NCBI GenBank assembly: GCA_963995525.1
Contig: OZ023214.1
Coordinates: 57,365,823 to 57,429,822, forward strand
Length of the DNA: 64,000 nt
Source of the DNA: Escarpia spicata
Taxonomy: Eukaryota; Annelida; Polychaeta; Sabellida; Siboglinidae
Direction: 5' to 3'
Shown: one piece after another, positions 13,901 to 25,900 of the stretch
How positions within the stretch are numbered: the first letter of the stretch is position 1
Layout: every line of letters starts with the position of its first letter
Position numbers and translations under genes: made by a program
The notes under the pieces: model-generated
What the model was told of the DNA's origin: nothing
Seen by the model: only the letters and a program-made list of their open reading frames with translations
The model's database searches: none

Positions 13901-16900
13901 TAATGGAGCATACTACATTCTCTTCTACCCCTTCCATGGTATCACTGTATTGCCATGGTAACTGTAGACTATGTTAAAATGCGGTATAATGGAGCATACT
14001 ACATCCTCTTCTACCCTTTCCATGGTATCACTGTATTGCCATGGTAACTGTAGACTTGGTATGCCTGTTAAAATGCTGTATAATGGAGCATACTACATCC
14101 TCTTCTACCCTTTCCATGGTATCACTGTATTGCCATGGTAACTGTAGACTTGGTATGTCTGTTAAAATGCTGTATAATGGAGCATACTACTTCCTCTTCT
14201 ACCCCTTCCATGGTATCACTGTATTGCCATGGTAACTGTAGACTTGGTATGTCTGTTAAAATGCTGTATAATGGAGCATACTACATCCTCTTCTACCCCT
14301 TCCATGGTATCACTGTATTGCCATGGTAACTGTAGACTTGGTATGTCTGTTAAAATGCTGTATAATGGAGCATACTACATCCTCTTCTACCCCTTCCATG
14401 GTATCACTGTATTGCCATGGTAACTGTAGACTATGTTAAAATGCGGTATAATGGAGCATACTACATCCTCTTCTACCCTTTCCATGGTATCACTGTATTG
14501 CCATGGTAACTGTAGACTTGGTATGCCTGTTAAAATGCTGTATAATGGAGCATACTACATCCTCTTCTACCCCTTCCATGGTATCACTGTATTGCCATGG
14601 TAACTGTAGACTTGGTATGTATGTTAAAATGCTGTATAATGGAGCATACTACATTCTCTTCTACCCCTTCCATGGTATCACTGTATTGCCATGGTAACTG
14701 TAGACTATGTTAAAATGCGGTATAATGGAGCATACTACATCCTCTTCTACCCTTTCCATGGTATCACTGTATTGCCATGGTAACTGTAGACTTGGTATGT
14801 CTGTTAAAATGCTGTATAATGGAGCATACTACTTCCTCTTCTACCCCTTCCATGGTATCACTGTATTGCCATGGTAACTGTAGACTTGGTATGTCTGTTA
14901 AAATGCTGTATAATGGAGCATACTACATCCTCTTCTACCCCTTCCGTGGTATCACTGTATTGCCATGGTAACTGTAGACTATGTTAAAATGCGGTATAAT
15001 GGAGCATACTACATCCTCTTCTACCCTTTCCATGGTATCACTGTATTGCCATGGTAACTGTAGACTTGGTATGTCTGTTAAAATGCTGTATAATGGAGCA
15101 TACTACATCCTCTTCTACCCCTTCCATGGTATCACTGTATTGCCATGGTAACTGTAGACTTGGTACGTATGTTAAAATGCTGTATAATGGAGCATACTAC
15201 ATCCTCTTCTACCCTTTCCATGGTATCACTGTATTGCCATGGTAACTGTAGACTTGGTACGTATGTTAAAATGCGGTATAATGGAGCATACTACATCCTC
15301 TTCTACCCTTTCCATGGTATCACTGTATTGCCATGGTAACTGTAGACTTGGTATGTCTGTTAAAATGCTGTATAATGGAGCATACTACATCCTCTTCTAC
15401 CCCTTCCGTGGTATCACTGTATTGCCATGGTAACTGTAGACTATGTTAAAATGCGGTATAATGGAGCATACTACATCCTCTTCTACCCTTTCCATGGTAT
15501 CACTGTATTGCCATGGTAACTGTAGACTTGGTATGTCTGTTAAAATGCTGTATAATGGAGCATACTACATCCTCTTCTACCCCTTCCATGGTATCACTGT
15601 ATTGCCATGGTAACTGTAGACTTGGTACGTATGTTAAAATGCTGTATAATGGAGCATACTACATCCTCTTCTACCCTTTCCATGGTATCACTGTATTGCC
15701 ATGGTAACTGTAGACTTGGTACGTATGTTAAAATGCGGTATAATGGAGCATACTACATCCTCTTCTACCCTTTCCATGGTATCACTGTATTGCCATGGTA
15801 ACTGTAGACTTGGTATGTCTGTTAAAATGCTGTATAATGGAGCATACTACATCCTCTTCTACCCCTTCCGTGGTATCACTGTATTGCCATGGTAACTGTA
15901 GACTATGTTAAAATGCGGTATAATGGAGCATACTACATCCTCTTCTACCCTTTCCATGGTATCACTGCATTGCCATGGTAACTGTAGACTTGGTATGTCT
16001 GTTAAAATGCTGTATAATGGAGCATACTACTTCCTCTTCTACCCCTTCCATGGTATCACTGTATTGCCATGGTAACTGTAGACTTGGTATGTCTGTTAAA
16101 ATGCTGTATAATGGAGCATACTACATCCTCTTCTACCCCTTCCGTGGTATCACTGTATTGCCATGGTAACTGTAGACTTGGTACGTATGTTAAAATGCTG
16201 TATAATGGAGCATACTACATCCTCTTCTACCCCTTTCATGGTATCACTGTATTGCCATGGTAACTGTAGACTTGGTACGTCTGTTAAAATGCTGTATAAT
16301 GGAGCATACTACATCCTCTTCTACCCCTTCCATGGTATCACTGTATTGCCATGGTAACTGTAGACTTGGTACGTCTGTTAAAATGCTGTATAATGGAGCA
16401 TACTACATCCTCTTCTACCCCTTCCATGGTATCACTGTATTGCTATGGTAACTGTAGACTTGGTATGTATGTTAAAATGCTGTGTAATGGAGCATACTAC
16501 ATCCTCTTCTACCCCTTCCATGGTATCACTGTATTGCCGTGGTAACTGTAGACTTGGTATGTCTGTTAAAATGCTGTATAATTTAGCATACTGTATCCTC
16601 TTCTACCCCTTCCATGGTATCACTGTATTGCCGTGGTAACTGTAGACTTGGTATGTCTGTTAAATGCTGTATAATTTAGCATACTGTATCCTCTTCTACC
16701 CCTTCCATGGTATCACTGTATTGCCGTAGTAACTGTAGCCTGCCTGGTCCACAGTGATGACCTGTGTCTGCACTGTGTGCGAGACCGGTGCAAGGTAGTG
16801 CGCACCAGAGCCAAGGTGGCACAGGACAGTAAACATATCACTGCTATTTTGAAGACCAAGCGCTGTCTACCACAGTAAGTGCAAACTTGGTTTCTCAGTT

Positions 16901-19900
16901 CATATATGCAAACATGATGTATTTTTTATTAAAAGTCCATGTAGAAAATGATTGAAACTTGTTGAAATGATAATGAACTGTTTAGCTGTCAGCTTGGTTC
17001 TCGCTCCTTTCTTATGTGTACATTGGTCAAACATAAAAGGCTGTCTCTTCCTAGTTTTGAATTTATTAATTAATACTTAAGACTTTACTATGTTGAAGAT
17101 ATACTGCTCACCAAATTGTGTTTAATAAACCCGTAACAACATTCACAATTTGGAAGGTACGACCCCGGAACATGTTGAAATAGTAAACAAAGCATCCAGG
17201 TTGACAACAAGCTTTATTGGCAATAGAGCTGAGTTGGGCTGAGTTGACTATGATGCCCTTTGATGTTCAACGATGCTCCATGTTTTCATGTTCAACACAA
17301 CAGACTTCCTGTTACAAATTACTATGCCTGCTAATTCCGGGTAGAGGAACTGACTGGCTCCCTTTAAACCGCACTGTCAGATACAACTTGTGCCGAAATG
17401 TCTACTTATGTGACAACTATTTTGAACATGAAATGCTCATGTGAACGCTTACCAACTAAACATCTATGTGGACATTGCTAAACCGAACTTACTCTATGAT
17501 GCCAATCTCTGGTCTGCTGGAACAAAGATTGGACGATACTTTCCGACTAGTTTCGGAAGCACACAACAACAGATTCGACTCACCTGTAAACTGTCAACTC
17601 CGTATTGCTTCATTTAATGGCAGAAGCATACGGAACAGTGCTTATGACGTGCTTAACATTTTAAAATCCTGTGATATTCTTGCAGTGCAAGAACATTGAC
17701 TCTCCAAATAGTGCCTTTCCTATCTCAATTCTGTTCACCCTGATTTCAATGCAAGAAGTATAAGTTCTATTGATTTTTGTGATGGTTTGAGTGGACGCCC
17801 TCATGGCGGGCTTTGCTTTTTATGGAGATGTTCACTCGACCCATTTATTGAACCCAGACCTGCCTACCATTTTGGATTGTCCGGAATCATTCCGGAAATA
17901 CACCTCAAATTATTGTATTACGGCGAGGGATGAAAATATTACGTATTCTTTCATTGTCACAATGATCGTCAATCACTTCCATGCTCCTCAAATTTAGCTT
18001 CACTTTATTCAACAGGTGGCAGCATATATATATATACGCTGCTTGTTGTGACATGGTTTTTCATTCGCTGCTTCTGGTCGTAATCTGACCAATAGAAAAC
18101 AGCATTACGAGAAATTTGCATTTCCGCGCTCATGGCACTCAAACAAAACGAAGTCACGACTCACGCAGCACGAAATGATGGCGGGGATAGAAACGGCACC
18201 ACTATCAGCCAAGAAGAAACGCGTACTGCAAATGTTTATAACAGCATGCATGCAGACATGGCCCGTATTGTCAAGTTTAAAGAAGGGGGTCGGCTTTACA
18301 TACGGCCGTATACGCGAAATTTATTTTCCTATTTCACATGACATGGTGGCCGGGATAATTGTAGGTTAGACTAGTACTAGTGACAGGGTAGTGGGTGTTG
18401 TACTTGTAGTGTCAGGCCAACTAACTGTACTAAGACTAAGTTAGTGTATTTATTGATTTTAGTCTATCATTTACATTGATAGACTTATGTATACTAGAGT
18501 TGAGTAGACTAGACGATGTCAACAACTAGCGTAACGTACTAATGGTTTTGCCGTCCCTCGGCACGACTTTGTCAAGTTTGTCTTTGACTTTGATCTAGTC
18601 AAGCTACTATACTGTGTAGTCTATAACCTGACCCTAGGTATACCGGCTACTAATATTAATCCTAATGACAACACAACTAGACAATGACGTGATGCATTGT
18701 TATAATTTGTCAAGTTTTTGTAGTCAGCATACTGTTTTTGAAATTTACATAAAAGCAGAATTACAATGTGTATAGATCAACGCATTTACATTATAGTTAC
18801 GCTTGTTCATGTTTGATTTCCATCAATGCTGGTCATGAACATCTGCCTTACCTTGTTAACTGAATGCTTCAAAACACCTTATAGTTTATTAGAGACAATT
18901 ATGTTTTGGGTGCAACTATCGTCATAGTCACAGTATTAAAGTATTACTGACAGTGGTGTTCTTTTCATGACAATATCTGACACGGTTCTGAACTATTACT
19001 GACAGCAAGCCTATATTCCTAAAAATCAGTGTAAATGGGAAGATGGATTACTGACAGGAAGATTTTGGGGTTGGCAGGTCTGTGGACCTATAATTTCCGA
19101 CGATGAGAAAAGACTCCTTGGTCTGAAAATCATCCCGTCTAATGTCACTATTCTGATTCTTAACGTATATTTACCGTATCAGAGTGATGACAATTCCGAT
19201 GAATATTAAGCTCATTTAGGCAAGATACAGGCTGTAAGCGATTCATTTGAATCAGCTAACATATTCATCATTGGGGATTTTAATGCGGAAATTAACAAGC
19301 CCAGTCTGTTTTCTCCACTTCTTGGTGCTTTTACTAACGAATGTCACCTCATTCCAAGTGACATAAAGTGTCTCCCTTCCGGTGCTTTTACTTATGTCAG
19401 TGATGCTCATCATGGCTCAAGGAGCTGGCTGGACCATGTGGTCAGCACTCACTCCAGTCACTCATCAATCTCTGATGTGGTAGTTAATTATGATTGTGTC
19501 TCTTCTGACTACCTAACTTTATGCTTTACCATATCTGTCAACTTATTACCTACTTCTGAAGCATCCACTCAGGAGCAAATTCGACAGCCTTGTCCTATGT
19601 GGGGGGCTGCCTCTCACCAAGACCTTCACAACTATTACACTCAAACCAGTGTGCTTTTATCTGCCATTGATGTAACTCATGATGTTTACAATGTACCGAC
19701 CCGAATTGTAATGATGAAGCCCATCAGATACTGCTATGCAAATTTTATGAAGACATTATTAATTCACTCAGGGTGCCTCTAAAGTAATACCTACTAAGAC
19801 GCATAACATGTCTTCAAAGCATACCGTTCTTGGTTGGAATGATATGGTCAGAGACTCCCACCAGGTTGGTAGAGAGTCTTTTCTCATATGGCGGTCTGCA

Positions 19901-22900
19901 GGGAGTCCCCGACACGGTCCTTTATATGACATAATGAAAATCAAACATGTTCAATTTAAACGTAATAAAAGACTCTGTGAAAAAAATGCTGAAGTCCTTA
20001 AAGCTGAACGACTTGCTTCAAAACTAAGTAGTAATGACTTTAGAAACTTCTGGAAAGATATCAAACAAAGGAACAATGCCAAGTTGCCAAATCCCAGCAA
20101 TGTTAGCGGTGCATGTGGCTTCATCACTACCAGTCTCTACTTAATTCTGTACCTGGCTCTCCATCACATACTAACAAGATTGACATGTATTGCAGCAATA
20201 TGCAATTTAATGAACAAATGATGGTTGATGCTAAAGAAATACAAGAAATAATTCAGGCGATGCCTACAGGAAAAGCTCCTGGTTATGACTGTATAAGTAA
20301 TGAACATTTTAAGTATGCTAATGACAAACTGCATGTTTATATGTCTATTCAGCTATTCAGCAGCTTGTTAATTCATGGGTTTTTACCTGATGCTATGATG
20401 GTCACAATAATAGCTCCAATAATTAAAAACAAAGTGGGTGATTTGTCTGATAACAATAACTACTCTTGCAACAGTTGCTAATAAATTATTTGAATCTTTA
20501 ATATTATCAAGGGCTACCATTTTCTTCACAACGTGTGCCAACCAATTTGGATTTAAAAAGCATCACTCAACTGAGTTGCTCATATTTCTATTAAAAGAAC
20601 TTTTTCGACAAGCTCTTCTATGTATGTCACTATGCTGGATGCCTCCAAGGCCTTCGACAAAGTGAACCATAGCAAGCTATTCACTAAACTAATTGACCGT
20701 GGCTGTCCTGCTTACATTGTGCGCATTCTGTATCACTGGTACAGTACAGGTACTGTACCCAGAAATTCACTGTCAGATGGTGTCAGAGCTTTTCTACATT
20801 GTTTATTGTCTCAAATGGTGTTAAACAAGGTGGAATCCTTTCTCCCCACCTTTTTAATGTGTACATGGATGACTTAAGTGTAAATCTTAACAAATTACAA
20901 ATTGGATGTCTTTATGCAGGCACCATAATGAATCATTTGATGTATGCTGATGATCTCTGTATTTGTTTACCTAATGTTTCTGGGTTGAGAAGACTGACAG
21001 ATTGTTGTGCCAAGTTTGGCGAAATGTTTAACATAACATATAAAGCCAACAAGTCGTATTGTTTGGTTATTGACAACAAACCTCAGGACATGACAAATAG
21101 TCATCCTGCCACTCTCAATAATCGTCTGTTACCTCACACTATTAAATGTAAATATCTGGGTCATATAATTAGTTTGAAAATGTTGCCTTTGCAGCTCTAC
21201 CATTAAAACTTCCCTATTTCTCTCTTACTGTGGTGCCATGTACACCTCAAGTCTTTGGTGTATATTAAAACTTCCCTATTTCTCTCCTACTGTGGTGCCA
21301 TGTACACCTCAAGTCTTTGGTGTATATTAAAACTTCCCTATTTCTCTCCTACTGTGGTGCCATGTACACCTCAAGTCTTTGGTGTATATTAAAACTTCCC
21401 TATTTCTCTCCTACTGTGGTGCCATGTACACCTCAAGTCTTTGGTGTATATTAAAACTTCCCTATTTCTCTCCTACTGTGGTGCCATGTACACCTCAAGT
21501 CTTTGGTGTATATTAAAACTTCCCTATTTCTCTCCTACTGTGATGCCATGTACACCTCAAGTCTTTGGTGTAAATTTTTAAAACAGAGTTTGAAAGATAT
21601 TACTGTGCCTATAACAACAGTTTTAGAATTTTACACAATTTGTTATCACGCTGCAGTGCAAGTTTTATGTTTGCTACAAACTGTGTTAAATCTTAATGAA
21701 CGTATGCGTCCATCCATATATAGCTTATTATGTCGTCTTGAACGGTCTGAAAATCCACTTTTTGTGAATTATTTTTATACTGATATACATTTTAGAAGTC
21801 CTATGTTTAAATATTGGACTACCCAATTGTATACTTAAAGTTGAACGCACATTTTATATATATCTTATTAACCATCTATTTTTATTTCATGTGCATCTAT
21901 ATTTTTGTATTTTAGTTATTTATTACTTTATTTGTTATTTGTTTGTATTGTATGTACATATGGACTTTTGTCTGAAATAAAACATTATTATATTATACAA
22001 CAATGTAAAAGTTTAATATTTCTTGAGGCATTTTTTGTTTCACAACCTCATTTGATGGATCTAGTATGTACAATCTACGTGTCAGTTGCCTTCAGTACTT
22101 GTCCATGTCTCTGTGTCTCCTACAGCAATGCAGACAGCTACTGGGTCGGCAAGTCATCACTTCGAAGCTGGAAGCGACTTGTGCTGGAACAATTGAGGGC
22201 AGAGGCTGCTAAAGGTAGGTAGGTGGGATGAGAGGGTTGGGAGATGTAGGTAGATGGGATGAGAGGGTTGGGAGATGTAGGTGGGTGGGAGGAGAGAGTT
22301 GGGAGATGTAGGTGGGTGGGATGAGAGGGTTGGGAGATGTAGGTAGATGGGATGAGAGGGTTGGGAGATGTAGGTGGGTGGGATGAGAAGGTTGGGAGAT
22401 GTAGGTGGGTGGGATGAGAGGGTTGGGGGATGTAGGTGGGTGGGAGGAGAGAGTTGGGAGATGTAGGTGGGTGGATGAGAGTGTTGGAAGATGTAGGTGG
22501 GTGGGACGAGAGTGTTGGGAGATGTAGGTGGGTGGGATGAGAGGGTTGGGAGATGTAGGTGGGTGGGATGAGAGGGTTGGGAGATGTAGGTAGGTGGGGT
22601 GAGAGGGTTGGGAGATGTAGGTGGGTGGAATGAGAGGGTTGGGAGATGTAGGTGGGTGGGATGAGAGAGTTGGGAGATGTAGGTGGGTGGGAGGAGAGAG
22701 TTGGGAGATGTAGGTGGGTGGGATGAGAGGGTTGGGAGATGTAGGTGGGTGGGATGAGAGGTTTTGGGAGATGTAGGTGGGTGGGAGGAGAGAGTTGGGA
22801 GATGTAGGTGGGTGGGATGAGAGGGTTGGAAGATATAGGTGGGTGGGATGAGTGGATTGGAAGATGTAGGTGGGTGGGATGAGAGGGTTGGGAGATGTAG

Positions 22901-25900
22901 GTGGGCGGGATGAGAGGGTTGGGAGATGTAGGTAGGGTGGATGACAGGGATAGCAAAGCAAAAGGATGGTAGGGAAAGTCTGTGGAGTCATTTGGGAGAA
23001 TATTGTTGGAAAAGACGGATAGAGTATTTTAAGAGAGGGTTAGCTGGGTAAGAAAATTATATATATATACAGGGCCTGTATATATATCTACACACACACC
23101 ATGTGTACAATTCTCACAACATACATGACTTCATACATCTTGGACCAGTGACAGTCTCACAGGCCTGTAATCAGTGCTTCATGTTTGAAAAAACCAGGCG
23201 AGCGATAAATTGCTCACCTAAATATGTCGAATAATTTAGCGTGAGCGATTTATTATTTTTACTTTTATCCGCTAGCCATGCCATGGTGGTATCTATTACG
23301 CAAGATTTATTATTTTTACTTTTATCTGCTAGCCATGCCATGGTTGTATCTATTACGCAAGATTTATTATTTTTACTTTTATCCGCTAGCCATGCCATGG
23401 TGGTATCTATTACGCAAGATTTATTATTTTTACTTTTATCCGCTAGCCATGCCATGGTGGTATCTATTACGCAAGATTTATTATTTTTACTTTTATCCGC
23501 TAGCCATGCCATGGTGGTATCTATTACGCAAGATTTATTATTTTTACTTTTATCCGCTAGCCTTGCCATGGTGGTATCTATTACGCAAGATTTATTATTT
23601 TTACTTTTATCCGCTAGCCATGCCATGGTTGTATCTATTACGCAAGATTTATTATTTTTACTTTTACCCGCTAGCCATGCCATGGTGGTATCTATTACGC
23701 AAGATTTATTATTTTTACTTTTATCCGCTAGCCTTGCCATGGTGGTATCTATTACGCAAGATTTATTATTTTTACTTTTACCCGCTAGCCATGCCATGGT
23801 GGTATCTATTACGCAAGATTTATTATTTTTAGTTTTATCCGCTAGCCATGCCATGGTGGTATCTATTACGCAAGATTTATTATTTTTACTTTTATCCGCT
23901 AGCCATGCCATGGTGGTATCTATTACGCAAGATTAATTCCATTGGGTCAATTCGGGATATCAAGCATTGGCACAGATTGAAAAGTTGCATGCTGATAAAA
24001 CATTTGAGACAGAAAGTACTAGTGATGATATTACTGAAAATGACAGCAGTGTAACAACCCTGATGATTAAGTTGTTTTGTTTATGGAACTGACACTAGCT
24101 GTCAGCACCGCGGCTATCGCTGCACACCCATGACCATGATTAATGATTTATGACTGTCAACCGATGGCCGGCCGATAAGAATCCCAAGCAAACTCCAAGT
24201 CATGGCTCTGGAAACGTCGGCAACTGCATGTCAACGCTAATTTACGTGACAAGAACGGTTGTTAATGGTTGTATATGTTGTCGCTAGAGGGCACCACATG
24301 CAGCAGGTCTGGTGACACGAGCGATAATGGCGATTAGCGTGAGCGATAAATCGCTCCCTAGATGAGCAATTAGCGTGAGCGATAGGGAGCGTGAGCGATA
24401 GGGAGCGGGAGCGGGAGCGATAGGGAGCGAGTGCTATCGCTCGCCTCAACAATAATGCACTGCTGTAACACAGATTAGCGCCAGTGATGCCGCGGCCATC
24501 TGTTCCAGAGGAGGACATGGAGCTGGAGGAGTCCGGCAAGGTGGATGAGAAGAAGACAGAGGATGGAGGAGGGACAGAGTCTGAGCTGGAGGACAGCATC
24601 TTCTTCAATGAGGACCTCCTCTGTGAACTACATGGTCAGTCACATGACTACACAGTCAGTCACAATGGTCAGTCACAGTGGTCAGTCACATGTCTGGTCA
24701 GTTACATGTCTACGTGGTCAGTCACATGTTTATATGGTCAGTCACATGTCTACGTGGTCAGTCACATAACTACATGGTCAGTCACTTGACTACATTGTCA
24801 GTCACATGTTTACACGTCAGTCACATGTCTACGTGGTCAGTCACATGATTACATGGTCAGTCACATGATTACATGGTCAGTCACATGACTTCGTGGTCAG
24901 TCACATATCTACGTGGTCAGTCACATGACTGCATGGTCAGTCATTTGACTACGTCGTCAGTCACATGTCTACGTGGTCAGTCACATGACTTCGTGGTCAG
25001 TCACATGACTACCTTTGCAGTCAGCTATGCTGAGTATTTTTTTGTTACATAATAATAATAATGACAAACTTCTATAGCGCCTAAATCCCCAGGAATCTGA
25101 GCTCGGAGGCGCAACATACAAAAATCATTGGGCAAAATCGTTAACAGGGACAATCAAGAGTTGTCATTAGAGCAAGGGACCGCCAAAGGTTAGGGTGGGA
25201 ATGCAATTTAAAATAAATAAGTCTAGTTTTTAGTCCTTTGGCCGAAGGGACTATTGTCATCACTCTGCGTCCGCCGTTAGCTGCCATATCTCAGAAACCG
25301 TTCAGCAACTTTTTCTCTAATTTTGCATAGACATCTTAGGGCACTGCCACTATGCACGAGAAATCTGTATTTGATGGAATCATTCTAAGGGCTCCCTAGG
25401 GCCTCCAAGGACCCCAAAACTGGTAAAAACGTAACATTTTGCCTATTTTTTCAAAAACTGTTCAGCAACTTTTTCTCTAATTTTGCATAGACATTTCATG
25501 TGGTAAAGCCACTGTACACAAGAAATCTGTATTTGATTGAATCATTCTAAAGGCTCCATAGGGCCTCCAAGGACCCCAAAACTGGTAAAAATGTAACATT
25601 TTGCCTATTTTTTCAAAAACTGTTCAGCAACTTTTTCTCTAATTTTGCATAGACATTTCATGTGGTAGTGTCACTATACACAAGAAATCTGTATTTGATT
25701 GAATCATTCTAAGGGCATCAAAGGTCCCCTAATAAGCTAAATTTGCTAACTAAATGGTCTACTGCAGCAGCAGATATATCATACTTACAGTCCTTTTATT
25801 CAACTAATCCCTTTTCCTACAACATCTGTCACACCTCACTGTGTCAGTAATTGGTCACTGGCAGAGGCTTGTGTCAATAGACTGGGTCCACTAGACCCAT

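Larger units (their letters stand above)
17466..21990 (+). mobile_element. Degenerate non-LTR retrotransposon (APE endonuclease plus reverse transcriptase)
   Basis: Order: endonuclease start ([28 protein letters not shown], about 17605-17697; [12 protein letters not shown] near 17797), interruption by a hAT-like element, endonuclease rest ([14 protein letters not shown] near 19258), then reverse transcriptase: [14 protein letters not shown] (20270), [14 protein letters not shown] (20540), [17 protein letters not shown] (20632), [20 protein letters not shown] (20810) and YADDLCI (20945). The tail ends TCTGAAATAAAACATTA near 21990. Many stops and frameshifts make it dead. APE endonuclease architecture places it near the CR1/L2/Jockey groups; finer class is not claimed. 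Confidence 0.9.

Noticed and set aside
13141..16639. Series of 64-codon frames as a gene family
   Set aside because: Each is a window on two 94-bp repeat units ending in a stop; not independent genes.
16739..16754. Exon w9 starting at AACTGTAG/CC
   Set aside because: It would need a different exon w8 donor and add unmatched residues; the AG at 16754 fits phase and keeps the vertebrate length.
22138..22991. Proline/serine-rich minus-strand proteins of 260-272 codons
   Set aside because: They are the complement of the 31-bp G-rich array; the peptide cycles with the period, and exon w10 is on the other strand.
23171..23936. Repeat proteins on both strands ([12 protein letters not shown] and [12 protein letters not shown] types)
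   Set aside because: Mirror products of a 57-bp minisatellite within a transposon.
24474..24478. Exon w11 starting after CACAG at 24473
   Set aside because: In the phase required by exon w10 it reads directly into a TAG stop.
24237..24608. Minus-strand serine-rich frame
   Set aside because: It overlaps exon w11 antisense and the GAGCGATA repeats of the hAT-type element; a shadow.
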